Below are positions 9,824 to 18,589 of a DNA stretch of 64,000 bases, in pieces (within the stretch, counting starts at the first letter, position 1; every line of letters starts with the position of its first letter). A program made the position numbers and the translations under genes. Source of the DNA: Gemmatimonadota bacterium. GTDB taxonomy: Bacteria > Gemmatimonadota > Gemmatimonadetes > Gemmatimonadales > Gemmatimonadaceae. The notes under the pieces were generated by a model, which was not told the DNA's origin, made no database searches, and saw nothing but the letters and a program-made list of their open reading frames with translations. The stretch lies in contig JADJRJ010000027.1 of NCBI GenBank assembly GCA_016712265.1, positions 434,001 to 498,000 of the forward strand. The letters run 5' to 3'.

Positions 9824-10193
9824 ATGCGTCGAATCTCTGCGATCGTTCTCACCGTGGCCGTCGCCGCCAGCACCATGGCCGCCACCGCATTCGCCAACTT
9901 CACCGGCGCCTGGGATGTGGTCGTCGATGGGCCCCAGGGGCGCCATGGCGTCCACCCTCACCCTCGAGCAGAAGGCGGACAGCATCAGCGGGACGTTCGA
10001 GTCCGAGGTCGGCAGCGCGCAGGTCGCGGGCTTCGCCAAGGGCGACTCGCTCTTCCTCGCCTTCGCCATCGACGCCGGTGGCCAGATGATCAACCTCACG
10101 GGCATCGGCGCCCTTAAGGACAAGGACAACCTGCAAGGGAAGATCGTCGCCGAAGGAATGGGCGAGTTCCCCTACTCGGCCAAGCGCAAGTAA
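9824..10193 (+). CDS. Small secreted protein, single frameshift
   Basis: The start at 9824 gives a Sec signal peptide (RRISAIVLTVAVAASTMAAT, cleavage probably near AFA). The mature part begins NFTGAWDVVVDGPQG, a beta-rich motif common in small exported bacterial proteins. The frame then shifts: the continuation STLTLEQKADSISGTFESEV to PYSAKRK is in another frame to TAA 10193. One extra base in the CCCC or GGGG run at 9932-9940 accounts for it. Repaired length is about 122 residues. Function unknown; possibly a periplasmic lipocalin-like binding protein. A terminator follows. Confidence 0.65.
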
Positions 10194-10217
10194 TCACGCG
10201 GGTAGCAGTCAAACACG

Positions 10218-10252
10218 AAGGGGACGGCCACCGCGGCCGTCCCCTTTCTGTT
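10218..10252 (+). terminator. Intrinsic terminator after the secreted-protein gene
   Basis: Perfect 12-bp stem AAGGGGACGGCC (10218-10229) with GGCCGTCCCCTT (10235-10246) and a 5-nt loop, followed by a short pyrimidine/T stretch. It lies between convergent genes and may serve both. Confidence 0.75.
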
Positions 10253-10270
10253 GCCCCCGAACGGGCGAGG

Positions 10271-10636
10271 CTACATCGCGTAGAAGAACTCCTCCCGCAC
10301 GATCTTGCCGTCCTTCACGGTGTAGAGCGCGACCTCGTTCATCGTGAACCGCTGCCCGTTGGGCTTGTGGGTCACGTCATAGGTCCACCGGACGGCAAAG
10401 CGATCGTCATGCGGGAACGGCCCCTCGCTCGACGCGCCATGAATCTCATGGTTCTCGACCCACCACTGGTTCTTGCCGATCACACCAGCCTTTCCATGCG
10501 TCGTGCGGTCCATCCCGGGCGGCCCACCGGCCTCGACGCTCACCACGTCATCGGCGTAGAACGTGTTGATCGCCTCGATGTTCTTGCCCTCACGGCACAA
10601 GGCGATGAGTTGCGTGCCGATCTCCTGCGTGGTCAT
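10271..10636 (-). CDS. SnoaL-like / NTF2-like protein
   Basis: A 121-residue protein of the NTF2-like alpha+beta fold, SnoaL type: an N-terminal helix pair (IGTQLIALCREGKNIEAINTFYADD), then strands ending in EVALYTVKDGKIVREEFFY, the typical closing segment. Such proteins form cone-shaped barrels that bind small ligands or isomerise polyketide-like substrates. No substrate can be read from the sequence. It converges on the secreted-protein gene across the terminator and is divergent from the thermonuclease gene. Confidence 0.8.
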   Translation of the reverse strand: MTTQEIGTQLIALCREGKNIEAINTFYADDVVSVEAGGPPGMDRTTHGKAGVIGKNQWWVENHEIHGASSEGPFPHDDRFAVRWTYDVTHKPNGQRFTMNEVALYTVKDGKIVREEFFYAM

Positions 10637-10716
10637 TTCCGTGGCTCGACGTTGAAGGGGGCAGCAAGGTGCACGGAACCGCCACCGCCGTCAAATCACT
10701 GACTCGTAACGTTCTC

Positions 10717-11439
10717 ATGCGCACACCGTGCCTCGCCGCGTTCTTCGCCTTCGTGAGCCTGTCGGCGCCACTGTCTGCACAGGGCACCGACAGTGTCTGG
10801 GTGAACACACGCTCCGGCGTCTACCACTGTCGGGGCACCGAGTTCTATGGCAGCACGACACGAGGCGAGTACCTGTCAGAGGCGCAGGCGGTCGCGCGGG
10901 GACATCGATCCAACGGTGGGCGGAGGTGTTCAGCTGCGACACCGGCGCAGGAATTCGCCGGGTTTCCTGGCGAATCGCGCGCGGCGGACCTCGCACCTCC
11001 AACGATGCCAGCCAGCCTCTCCGTCTCCTGCACGGTTTCCAGGATCATAGACGGTGACACGTTCGATTGTGCCGGGGTTGGCACGATTCGTCCGATTGGG
11101 ATGGACGCCCCGGAGCGTACGCAGGAGCCTCACGGCTCGGCGGCCACGGCCGCGCTCGCCTCACTGCTTGTCGTTGGCGATACCGTGCGACTCGAGTCCG
11201 ACAACACCGCGCGAGACCAGTACGATCGAGTGTTGGCCTACGTCTGGCACAACGGCGAGATGGTGAACTGGCAGATGGTCCGCCAGGGATGGGCCGCGGC
11301 GCTGCCGTTCCCGGCCACCTCTCGATACGCGGCGAAGTTCGAGGCCGCCGAGCGTGCGGCGGAGCGGGAACGGCGCGGGTTGTGGCATGTGGACGGCTTT
11401 GCCTGCCGCCCGCAGGATCATCGGGCCCGAAAGTGCTGA
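10717..11439 (+). CDS. Secreted thermonuclease-family (SNase) nuclease
   Basis: About 240 residues. The ATG at 10717 gives a clear signal peptide (MRTPCLAAFFAFVSLSAPL, ending SAQ). An N-terminal module follows (WVNTRSGVYHCRG, then YLSEAQAVARGHR), a small domain often paired with secreted nucleases. The C-terminal SNase domain starts VSRIIDGDTFDC. Catalytic elements are visible: DGDTF, RPIGMDAPER, and the later arginine in QYDRVLAYVW. It is probably an exported calcium-dependent nuclease acting on DNA and RNA. The six cysteines suggest disulfide stabilisation outside the cytoplasm. Confidence 0.88.
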   Translation: MRTPCLAAFFAFVSLSAPLSAQGTDSVWVNTRSGVYHCRGTEFYGSTTRGEYLSEAQAVARGHRSNGGRRCSAATPAQEFAGFPGESRAADLAPPTMPASLSVSCTVSRIIDGDTFDCAGVGTIRPIGMDAPERTQEPHGSAATAALASLLVVGDTVRLESDNTARDQYDRVLAYVWHNGEMVNWQMVRQGWAAALPFPATSRYAAKFEAAERAAERERRGLWHVDGFACRPQDHRARKC

Positions 11440-11537
11440 CGACTCCTGGCGTCCGTGCGATCGGCGTTCCGTGACATTCGCGGGAATCGAACCGTCGCGC
11501 GGACAGCGGTAGATTCCAGCGCCACAGGAGCCACCAC

Positions 11538-12305
11538 ATGCGCTACGCGCTGATCTCCGATATCCACGCCAACCTCCATGCGCTCGATGCCGTGCTGCAC
11601 GACATCGATCATCGGGGAGATATCGACGCCATCTACCACCTCGGCGACCTCGTCGGGTACTCCGCCTTTCCCAACGAGGTTATCGCGCGGCTGCGCGAGC
11701 GCGGGATTGGCGGGATCGCCGGCAACTACGACTCCACCGTCGCGACCGACTACAAGCATTGTGGGTGCAAGTCGGAGACGCCGCGGCAGGAAGAACTCGC
11801 GCACATCAGCTACGAGTTCACGCGCGCCACGGTGAGCGGCGCGAACAAGCAGTGGCTGGCAGGACTTCCCTTCTCGCTCGACCTGCACCCACTCGGCGGG
11901 CACGCGTCCGGGCCACGCCTCGTCCTGGTGCATGGCACGCCCACGCTCAACACGCTCTACTGGACCGAGGATCGTTCCGACGAGTTCTGCCTCAAGATGG
12001 CGAGCGTGGTCGGGCTCAAGGCTGGTGATGCGATCGCCTGTGGCCACACGCACAAGCCGTGGCACCGCACGGTGGACGGCATCCACTTCATCAACACGGG
12101 AAGTGTCGGCCGGCCGAAGGACGGCGATGCGCGCGCCGGCTACGTGCGCCTGGAGCTTGGCGCGGGAGAGGCGCGCGTGGAGTTCGTGCGGGTATCGTAT
12201 GACATCGAGGCCGCGACATCTGCGGTGCGCGCGGCGGGGTTGCCGGAGGATTTTGTGGAGTTCCTGCGCACAGGGGGCAAGCCGGTCGCGGCGACGGCAT
12301 CGTAG
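11538..12305 (+). CDS. Metallophosphoesterase, YfcE/MJ0936-like
   Basis: A 255-residue calcineurin-like phosphoesterase. Metal-binding motifs are intact: DIHANLHAL near the N-terminus, YHLGDLVGY, GNYD, VHGT and GHTHKP. GSVGRPKDG near the end is typical of the YfcE/MJ0936 branch of cyclic-nucleotide or phosphodiester hydrolases. Cytoplasmic, with no signal peptide. The start follows GGAG (11527-11530) by a good spacing. It is followed by an AT-rich intergenic segment that holds the dyad array of the next gene. Confidence 0.88.
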   Translation: MRYALISDIHANLHALDAVLHDIDHRGDIDAIYHLGDLVGYSAFPNEVIARLRERGIGGIAGNYDSTVATDYKHCGCKSETPRQEELAHISYEFTRATVSGANKQWLAGLPFSLDLHPLGGHASGPRLVLVHGTPTLNTLYWTEDRSDEFCLKMASVVGLKAGDAIACGHTHKPWHRTVDGIHFINTGSVGRPKDGDARAGYVRLELGAGEARVEFVRVSYDIEAATSAVRAAGLPEDFVEFLRTGGKPVAATAS

Positions 12306-12350
12306 GGAGGCGCTTCGACCCGGCGGAAGTCCGCGCCAACGGAGTATCAT

Positions 12351-12442
12351 TACTTACGCGCAAGTATACTCATACGAGAGTATACCATTGCATGTAGGGG
12401 CTGGCGGCATTACTCATATGGAAGTGTACTTCTCTGTGAGTA
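12351..12442. promoter_or_regulatory. Four 16-bp dyads upstream of the DUF234-type ATPase
   Basis: Four copies of a 16-bp dyad, TACTY-N6-RAGTR, start at 12351, 12367, 12411 and 12427: two head-to-tail pairs, each with exact 16-bp period, separated by 28 bp. The second copy extends to GTATACTC (12364-12371) and GAGTATAC (12378-12385), 8-bp perfect arms. The last copy ends 3 bp before the ATG at 12446. The segment is much more AT-rich than the genome, with -10-like TATACT or TATACC inside it. The arrangement suggests cooperative repressor binding over the promoter and start site. Confidence 0.6.
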
Positions 12443-12445
12443 TAG

Positions 12446-13915
12446 ATGCCTGGAATTGTCGACCGTGACACGGAACAGCAGGAACTGCGCGCGCTCCTTG
12501 ATCGGGGAACCCAGCAACTCGCGCTCCTCTACGGACGACGACGAATCGGGAAGACCTATCTCCTCAATCACATCTGGTCCGGAAAGCAGGTCTTCTACTT
12601 CACCGGCGCGGAGACGACCGAGGCGCAGAACCGAGCAACGCTGGTCCAGGACCTGGCCGACTGGTCCGGGGACACGCTTCACGCAGAAGACTACCCGACA
12701 TGGCGGCAGGTCTTTCGACTCCTCCTTGAGGTACGGAATCCAGAGCCCCTCGTCGTCGTGCTCGACGAGTTCCAGTACTTGGGGACGACGCCAGAGGAGT
12801 TGGGGAGCATTGCGTCGGAGCTCAATGCGGTGTGGGAGCAGCAGCGTCCGAATCGCCCCTTCTTGCTGATTCTATCTGGTTCGGCAGTCAAGACGCTCGA
12901 GGCCCTCGACGAAGGTGGAGCGCCGCTCTACGGCCGTTTCACCTGGAAAGCCAAGCTCGAGCCGTTCGACTACGGCCATGTCGGGGAGATGGTGCCGTTC
13001 GCATCACTTCGGGACAGGGTGCGCTGCTACGCGGCGTTCGGCGGCACGCCACGCTATCTCGCGGCACTCGATCTCGATCAGACACTCGACGAGAACATCT
13101 CGCGCCTCCTCCTCGATCCGCGTGGAGAGGTTCGTTCGCTCATCGAGACGGCGCTTGTACAGGAACGCGGCCTTCGCGAGGTCGCCAAGTACCAGGCGAT
13201 CCTGCGCGCCATCGGTGTAGGCAGTACTGAGTTTGCCGAGATCAAGATTCGTGCAGGCTTGCAGGGGGACGCCGATACGGTCGTACGCCGTATGCTGGAG
13301 AAGCTGATGCACCTGGGATACGTGCGTAGTGAGCGCAACATGGGGGCCAAGGCCACTGCCGCGTTTCGCTATCGCATCGACGATCCGGCCTTTGCGTTCT
13401 ACTATGCCTTCGTCACACGCTTTGAGGCAGCCTTGGCGCGGAACGACGCGATGTCCATCTGGAGCCAGCACGTCTCGGGGATCTTCGATGGTTACATCGG
13501 GCATGTCTTCGAGCGCGTCGCCGAACAGGGGTATCAGCGGTTGCGGGTGCGACGCGACCTTCCGCTTGTTAGCGATTGGGGGCGTTGGGAGGGGCAGGAC
13601 AGTGAGCGACAATCGCGTGAGATCGATATCGTCGCCCCCCTCGTCGACGGCCGGGTGATGACCGGCGGCGTCAAGTGGAACTCGACACCAGTCTCAGCCA
13701 AGTGGCATCGACATCATATGGAGGGACTGCACCGACTGACCAGGTCTGGTGTGGCGTGGGCACATGCGGCCGCCAAGCCGGAGTCACCACTGCTGTGGGT
13801 GGCGGCCGGCGGCTTCGAACCCGAATTCGCATTGGCGATTCAGCAGGAGCGCCCTGAGGTCTACCTGTGGGACCTCGAGACGCTGTATGGCGCAGACGCG
13901 ATGTGGATGAAGTAG
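12446..13915 (+). CDS. Archaeal-type P-loop ATPase with DUF234 C-terminal domain
   Basis: A 489-residue STAND-related ATPase of the archaeal ATPase/DUF234 family. Walker A is GRRRIGKT (30-37) and Walker B is LVVVLDEF (about 102-109). A sensor-like LILSGS and FGGTPRYL follow, then a winged-helix region (VVRRMLEKLMHLGYV). The C-terminal DUF234 part is related to PD-(D/E)XK folds (SREIDIVAPL, about 390-400). These proteins are often encoded singly and near mobile or defence genes; their role is unresolved. No Shine-Dalgarno sequence is evident, and the upstream dyad array reaches the start codon, which implies tight control. Confidence 0.85.
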   Translation: MPGIVDRDTEQQELRALLDRGTQQLALLYGRRRIGKTYLLNHIWSGKQVFYFTGAETTEAQNRATLVQDLADWSGDTLHAEDYPTWRQVFRLLLEVRNPEPLVVVLDEFQYLGTTPEELGSIASELNAVWEQQRPNRPFLLILSGSAVKTLEALDEGGAPLYGRFTWKAKLEPFDYGHVGEMVPFASLRDRVRCYAAFGGTPRYLAALDLDQTLDENISRLLLDPRGEVRSLIETALVQERGLREVAKYQAILRAIGVGSTEFAEIKIRAGLQGDADTVVRRMLEKLMHLGYVRSERNMGAKATAAFRYRIDDPAFAFYYAFVTRFEAALARNDAMSIWSQHVSGIFDGYIGHVFERVAEQGYQRLRVRRDLPLVSDWGRWEGQDSERQSREIDIVAPLVDGRVMTGGVKWNSTPVSAKWHRHHMEGLHRLTRSGVAWAHAAAKPESPLLWVAAGGFEPEFALAIQQERPEVYLWDLETLYGADAMWMK

Positions 13916-13988
13916 TCGCGACAGCTGCGGTCGTCCAAAGCAACGCCACCATGCACCGCCTGCTGGCCTCACGACCCCGACGGATCCT

Positions 13989-14897
13989 TCACCGCGCCAG
14001 CCACATGCGGATCGTCCGGTTCACCATCGCGGTGGCATCGTGCTGCACAAAGTGACCCGCCCCAGGAATCGTCGTGATGGTGAGGTCCTGTCCCACCCAC
14101 TGCCAGGTGTCGTTGAGCGCCCCCGGGAGCAAGTACCGATCTCCCAGCCCATGAATCATCAACACCGGGGCCTGCACCTTGGTCACCGGTGATGAATCCA
14201 CCATGTAGGGCTCACGCGGATAGTTCTGCCTGTAGTAGGCGAGCATCCCCTCGGCGTCCGACCGCCGAAAGGCCTCCACGTACTTCGGCCGGGCGGCCGC
14301 ATCCGTGACCCACGACGCCAGCCCTTCCGGCGTGAGCGCGCTGGCCGCATCAGGCATCTGGAAATTGCGCGCGTATTGGCTGTTGCGCGCCTGCTCCGCA
14401 TTGGTGGCCAGTTCTCGCCGCAGGCCACGCATGTGCGGCAGGTTGAGGATGATGAGCTTCTCGACGAGTGCGGGGCGCATCATCGCCACCGCCCAGGCCA
14501 CCGCCCCGCCCCAGTCGTGCCCCACGACGATGCCCCGTTCACGGCCCAGCGCGCGCATCACCGCGGCGACATCGTCCACCAGGAGCGCCATGTCGTACTG
14601 CTCCACACCTTTTGGCTTGTCGCTCAGGTTGTAGCCACGCTGGTCCATGGCCACCACGTAGTAGTCGTCCGAGAGCGCCGTCATCTGGTGGCGCCACGTA
14701 TACCAGAAGTCGGGAAAGCCATGGATCATGATGACCAATGGCTTTTGCGCGTCGCCGAGCGCGGCGTAGTGGATGCGGACTCCGCCGGTGGAGACGGCGT
14801 AACCGTGGGCGACCCGGCGTTCGAGGTCATCAGGAGCCGACTGCGCGGGGGCGGACATGCTGAGAAGGGAAAGAAGGAGTACCGCCAGGGATCGCAT
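13989..14897 (-). CDS. Exported alpha/beta hydrolase, epoxide hydrolase-like
   Basis: About 302 residues. The ATG at 14895-14897 gives a signal peptide (MRSLAVLLLSLLSMSAPAQS). The core is an alpha/beta-hydrolase of the epoxide hydrolase/haloalkane dehalogenase type: HGFPDFWYTWRHQ with the oxyanion HGFP, the nucleophile aspartate in GHDWGG, and the histidine in GAGHFVQHD. Longer upstream open frame was rejected as it lacks a plausible start or homology. It lies just downstream of the CocE-like hydrolase on the same strand (68-bp gap), so the two may be co-transcribed. Confidence 0.87.
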   Translation of the reverse strand: MRSLAVLLLSLLSMSAPAQSAPDDLERRVAHGYAVSTGGVRIHYAALGDAQKPLVIMIHGFPDFWYTWRHQMTALSDDYYVVAMDQRGYNLSDKPKGVEQYDMALLVDDVAAVMRALGRERGIVVGHDWGGAVAWAVAMMRPALVEKLIILNLPHMRGLRRELATNAEQARNSQYARNFQMPDAASALTPEGLASWVTDAAARPKYVEAFRRSDAEGMLAYYRQNYPREPYMVDSSPVTKVQAPVLMIHGLGDRYLLPGALNDTWQWVGQDLTITTIPGAGHFVQHDATAMVNRTIRMWLAR

Positions 14898-14965
14898 GGT
14901 TTCGCCGGAGAAGGGAGGTACACCGTGCCGGGCACCTGGGCCAATGATGCACGCGCGCCACCTGT

Positions 14966-17017
14966 TCAGGGTATGGGCAGCTCCTGCCACTCCACGGTCG
15001 CGCGCGGCCCCGCCGAATCGGTGCGCACCCGATAAATCACACGAAGGTCCCGGTGGCCGGAGCGCCGGATCGTGCGCGTGGTGACATACTCGATCACCTG
15101 CCGATACGGTGGCGCCTTCGTCAGGTCGATGCGCCAGTCGACCACCTGCTCCATGGTGCCGCCAGGTACGGGCTGTTGGGCAGTCGCTGCGGAACGGTAG
15201 GTAACGGTGTTCGCCGTGAGGTCGTGCTCCACCGAATAGCGCGGACCGTTGGGGTCGCGTACGGGAATGGGCGCCGGTGGCAGCAACGCCAGCCGCGGCG
15301 CCGGACGCGGGGCAGCCGCCGCGGGGACCACGGGAAGGACGAGCCGCGACACCCCCGCGACGCCATCGTGCGCCACGTGCACCGTGTTCTCCGCCGGGAG
15401 CGGGTTGGGCCAGTTGGAGGGCCAATCGCTGGAGGCGATGGTGACGCGGATGCGATGCCCCTTTCGGAAGAGGTAGGACACGTTCTGCAGCGTGGCCCGG
15501 TACCGATACGCAACACCCGGTGTGATCTCACTCGTCGGGACCACCTTCCACTCGGCCGGCGTCCGGGGATTCACGTCGGACTCGCGGTATGAGGAGTTGA
15601 GCCACCCACGCGTCACCAGGTCGGATCGCCCGTCCGGCGACACGTCGCTGAGCTTGATGGTGAAGTCGGTGTTGGCCGCGGTCGACGTGGCGACGAAGGT
15701 GATCTCGGGCATTCCCGTCGACTCGACGTCACCCCCCAGCGGCCCGGTCGTGTAGGTGAGCGATTCTCCCTCATCGATCCGCTGGTCGGGAAGGACGAGG
15801 TAGTCCTCGTACCGCGCATCGAACCAGGTGCCGTAGGGCCCGGAGGCGCTCCCCACCCACGGACGGTAGCTGAACGTTCGCGCGGTGGTGTCGCGTGGCG
15901 CAGTCACAGACAGGGTGCCGTTGCCGTCGAGGAAATAGGTCGTGGGCACCGTTCGGGCGATGGGCCAGCTGTCTTCGGACCGCCACGCGTTCTCGCGCAT
16001 GACGAACAGGGTCACCGGTGGCTCGCGCGTGATCCCGGTGTCGATCCCCTTGAGGAAGTGATCGAACCAGGCAAGGACGGTGCGCGAAAAGTCGATGGGA
16101 TGTGCGGGTCCGAAGCCCCCATGGGTCCAGGGTCCGACAATGAGCTTCTGCGGGATCCGCTTCGCCTTCAGCACCTGCCAGGTGAGGTAGGCCTCGTCGT
16201 GGTTGCGCGCGTGATCGAAGTAGTTGCCGACCTGTAGTGTTGGCACCGCGTAGTCGGCGTACTTGCTGCGCAGGTCCTTCTCCTGCCAGTACGCGTCGTA
16301 GCGGTCATGTGCCCACTGCGGCGCAAAGAACCCTTCCCAGCCGTTGTCACGCACCTTCGCCTGCCACCGATCGAGGTCGAGCGTGGGCTCGCCGTCAGCC
16401 CCGGGATACACGGGTCCGCGCAGCATGGTGGAGAGGACGTTCGACGCACCATGCCAGACGTAGGGGTGGTTGGAGCGCACCCCACCAGGATACCAGTGGT
16501 CGCCATAGAAGTTGGCGTACGAGCTGTTGACCGCGATCGCCGCGAGGTGCGGCGGCTTGAGCGCCGCGACCCGCGTGGCATTGATGGCCCCGTAGGAAAT
16601 CCCCCACATCCCGACCTTGCCCGTGGACCACGGCTGGGCGGCGGCCCACTCCACGACGTCATAGCCGTCACGGAACGAGATGGCGTCGAAGTAATCGGCC
16701 ATGATGCCGGTGGAGCTGCCCGTGCCGCGCCCCTCCGCAAGCACGGTCACGTAACCCCGCTCCGCGAAGTACGTGTCGAGCGTGCGGCCGTAGGGCCAAT
16801 AGCGAACCACAACGGGGTAGCGCCCGGGAGCAGCGGGGCGAACGATGGTCGCGCCGAGTCGCGTCCCGTCGCGCATGGGGATGAAGACCTCGTGCTCGAC
16901 AGTGACCGCGTGGGTGGGTGGTGCTGGTGGGAGCGGGACCGGAGTCGACTGAGCCACAACGGGGCGGCCGACCGCCAGGAGGGCGATCAACGCGGCGGCG
17001 AACGTGCGAGCGGTCAT
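14966..17017 (-). CDS. Secreted CocE/NonD-family serine hydrolase (S15)
   Basis: A 683-residue protein with signal peptide (TARTFAAALIALLAVGRPVVAQ). The hydrolase domain carries MRDGTRLGATIVRPA, the nucleophile elbow GISYGA (serine at about residue 141) and VGPWTHGG with the likely catalytic histidine. The C-terminal beta-rich X-Pro/CocE domain includes the conserved GHRIRVTIASSDWP. Family members cleave esters, amides or N-terminal dipeptides after proline; the substrate cannot be told. Periplasmic or extracellular. It is probably transcribed with the epoxide hydrolase-like gene downstream. Confidence 0.88.
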   Translation of the reverse strand: MTARTFAAALIALLAVGRPVVAQSTPVPLPPAPPTHAVTVEHEVFIPMRDGTRLGATIVRPAAPGRYPVVVRYWPYGRTLDTYFAERGYVTVLAEGRGTGSSTGIMADYFDAISFRDGYDVVEWAAAQPWSTGKVGMWGISYGAINATRVAALKPPHLAAIAVNSSYANFYGDHWYPGGVRSNHPYVWHGASNVLSTMLRGPVYPGADGEPTLDLDRWQAKVRDNGWEGFFAPQWAHDRYDAYWQEKDLRSKYADYAVPTLQVGNYFDHARNHDEAYLTWQVLKAKRIPQKLIVGPWTHGGFGPAHPIDFSRTVLAWFDHFLKGIDTGITREPPVTLFVMRENAWRSEDSWPIARTVPTTYFLDGNGTLSVTAPRDTTARTFSYRPWVGSASGPYGTWFDARYEDYLVLPDQRIDEGESLTYTTGPLGGDVESTGMPEITFVATSTAANTDFTIKLSDVSPDGRSDLVTRGWLNSSYRESDVNPRTPAEWKVVPTSEITPGVAYRYRATLQNVSYLFRKGHRIRVTIASSDWPSNWPNPLPAENTVHVAHDGVAGVSRLVLPVVPAAAAPRPAPRLALLPPAPIPVRDPNGPRYSVEHDLTANTVTYRSAATAQQPVPGGTMEQVVDWRIDLTKAPPYRQVIEYVTTRTIRRSGHRDLRVIYRVRTDSAGPRATVEWQELPIP

Positions 17018-17131
17018 GCGTCTCGTGAACCTGGGGAGCGATCCCGGGAACGATGCAGGCGCCGAGGACGATTTGCCAAACCTCGTCCTGCTTGGCGCGG
17101 CAGCCTGGCTGTGCCGGCGATGCCCGAATGG

Positions 17132-17165
17132 AAAACGGGCGCCCCGAGTGACCTCTGGGCGCCCG
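17132..17165 (-). terminator. Intrinsic terminator of tRNA-Phe
   Basis: Perfect 9-bp stem formed by CGGGCGCCC (17136-17144) and GGGCGCCCG (17157-17165). On the minus strand it is followed by TTTT (17132-17135). It sits 15 bp downstream of the tRNA. Confidence 0.8.
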
Positions 17166-17180
17166 CTTTGGATCCATCAG

Positions 17181-17253
<73 letters not shown>

Positions 17254-17492
17254 AGTCCCCGAACCGCAGGGGAGAGCAAACATAACCCGTCCGGCAGTCC
17301 AAACGGGAGCCCCGCTCCCCCACAACACCTGTGGGGGCGAGCAAGCCATCCCCTTGCCGTACCGACACTTGGGTGGGACGCGACCTCCCGACACCCGGTC
17401 CCCGCTTTCGCAAAGAGACGTCGCTGGCGCCGTCCGCAGCGCGTGCGGCCCCCCCGGGTGCGTCTCCCCGTGGCCGCCCTACCCCATACGCC
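17254..17492. other. Intergenic region upstream of tRNA-Phe
   Basis: No gene seen. It holds a strong hairpin, CCCCCACA (17317-17324) with TGTGGGGG (17330-17337), without a T-run. It could end transcription of the DUF1801 gene, but this is uncertain. Confidence 0.4.
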
Positions 17493-17963
17493 CTACCCCG
17501 ATTTGCGTGCCTTCCGCGCACTCCCCTTCACCGCCGCGTACCGGGCCAGGTAGGTCGCCAACGGCACCTTCGCGATGCACTCCCCCAGGACGTCGAGCGG
17601 CAGCTGATCGAGTGACTTGAACCGCACGCACGACTTCCCCATGTCGAGCTTCTTCCCCGTCGCCTTGTACGCCGCCGTCCACCACTTCTCCAACGTGGGA
17701 TCGCCGTACACCGCCATCAGGTAGACGGCGTAGTTGTTCTTCTGCGCCGCGAGCCCCGCGTACATCAGCGGCTGCTTGTTGTAGGTGTCCGGAAAGGTCG
17801 AGAGCGGGACGTACCAGGTGATCATCCCGTAGTTCATCCCTTCCACGTACCCCTTCGGCAGGTGCTTGCGGACTATCCCGCGCACCTTGGCGAGCACCGC
17901 GCGGCGATCCGCAGGCAGCTCCTTCAGGTAGGCGGCAACCGTGACCGCGCTGCTGCTGGCCAT
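17493..17963 (-). CDS. DUF1801 / YdhG-like protein
   Basis: A 156-residue protein of the DUF1801 fold: VAAYLKELPADRRAVLAKVRGIVRKHL, then YGMITWYVPL and QKNNYAVYLM, ending in a helix-rich tail with basic residues. The conserved KSCVRFKSLDQLPLDVL segment is typical. The family has a frataxin-like or YjbR-like fold and an unknown biochemical role. GGAG precedes the ATG by four bases. It is divergent from the channel gene, sharing 53 bp. Confidence 0.82.
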   Translation of the reverse strand: MASSSAVTVAAYLKELPADRRAVLAKVRGIVRKHLPKGYVEGMNYGMITWYVPLSTFPDTYNKQPLMYAGLAAQKNNYAVYLMAVYGDPTLEKWWTAAYKATGKKLDMGKSCVRFKSLDQLPLDVLGECIAKVPLATYLARYAAVKGSARKARKSG

Positions 17964-18016
17964 TCCACTCCTCCAGGTTGTATTTCCGTTCAGCGAACAA
18001 CCTCACCGCACTTCCC

Positions 18017-18589
18017 ATGACCCGCAACCGGCTCGAAGCGTTCTCCGACGGCGTCCTCGCGATCGTTATCACCATCATGGTGCTGGAGCTCAACGTGCCG
18101 CACGATCCGTCCTGGGCCGCACTCCGCGCCTTGTGGCCGGTGTTCCTGAGTTATGCGTTGTCCTTCGTCTACATCGGCATCTACTGGAACAACCACCACC
18201 ACATGCTGCACGCCGTCCAGCATGTGAACGGCTCGGTCCTCTGGGCCAACCAGCACCTGCTCTTCTGGCTCTCGCTCGTCCCGTTCGCCACCGCCTGGAT
18301 GGGCGAGAACCACTTCGCCCCGCTCCCGGTGGCCCTGTATGGCGTCTCACTCCTCATGCCCGCCATCGCCTACACGATCCTCGCCCGCACCCTCGTGCAG
18401 CTGCATGGGGCCGACTCCGCCTTCACACGCGCGTTAGGCAGCGACCGCAAGGGCAACGTCTCGCTCGTCCTCTACGTCGTCGGGCTGCTCCTCGCACTCC
18501 GCTTCCCTTGGTTGGCCCTCGGCATCTACGCCCTCGTCGCGGTCATCTGGTTCGTGCCCGATCGACGCTTCGAGCGGGCGCACACCTAA
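18017..18589 (+). CDS. TMEM175-like (DUF1211) cation channel
   Basis: A 190-residue integral membrane protein with about six transmembrane segments. The family signature RxxxFSDGV is present at the start of helix 1 (NRLEAFSDGVLAIVITIMVLEL), as is WNNHHHMLHAV in the second region. Bacterial TMEM175 proteins are potassium-permeable channels that assemble as tetramers. The ATG at 18017 was chosen because it puts this signature near the N-terminus; an upstream start adds 13 unlikely residues. Its stop codon overlaps the patatin-like gene's repaired stop tail to tail. Confidence 0.88.
   Translation: MTRNRLEAFSDGVLAIVITIMVLELNVPHDPSWAALRALWPVFLSYALSFVYIGIYWNNHHHMLHAVQHVNGSVLWANQHLLFWLSLVPFATAWMGENHFAPLPVALYGVSLLMPAIAYTILARTLVQLHGADSAFTRALGSDRKGNVSLVLYVVGLLLALRFPWLALGIYALVAVIWFVPDRRFERAHT

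Noticed and set aside
11475..11520. A tRNA T-arm-like GGTTCGATTCC on the minus strand
   Set aside because: The flanking bases do not form a T-stem and no cloverleaf can be drawn around it.
12351..12442. The four-dyad array as a CRISPR
   Set aside because: Units are only 16 bp and abut directly without spacers of regular length; no cas gene is near. An operator array fits better.
14898..15425. The long N-terminal extension of the epoxide hydrolase-like frame
   Set aside because: It overlaps the 3' end of the CocE gene, has no homology, and a clean signal peptide starts at 14897.
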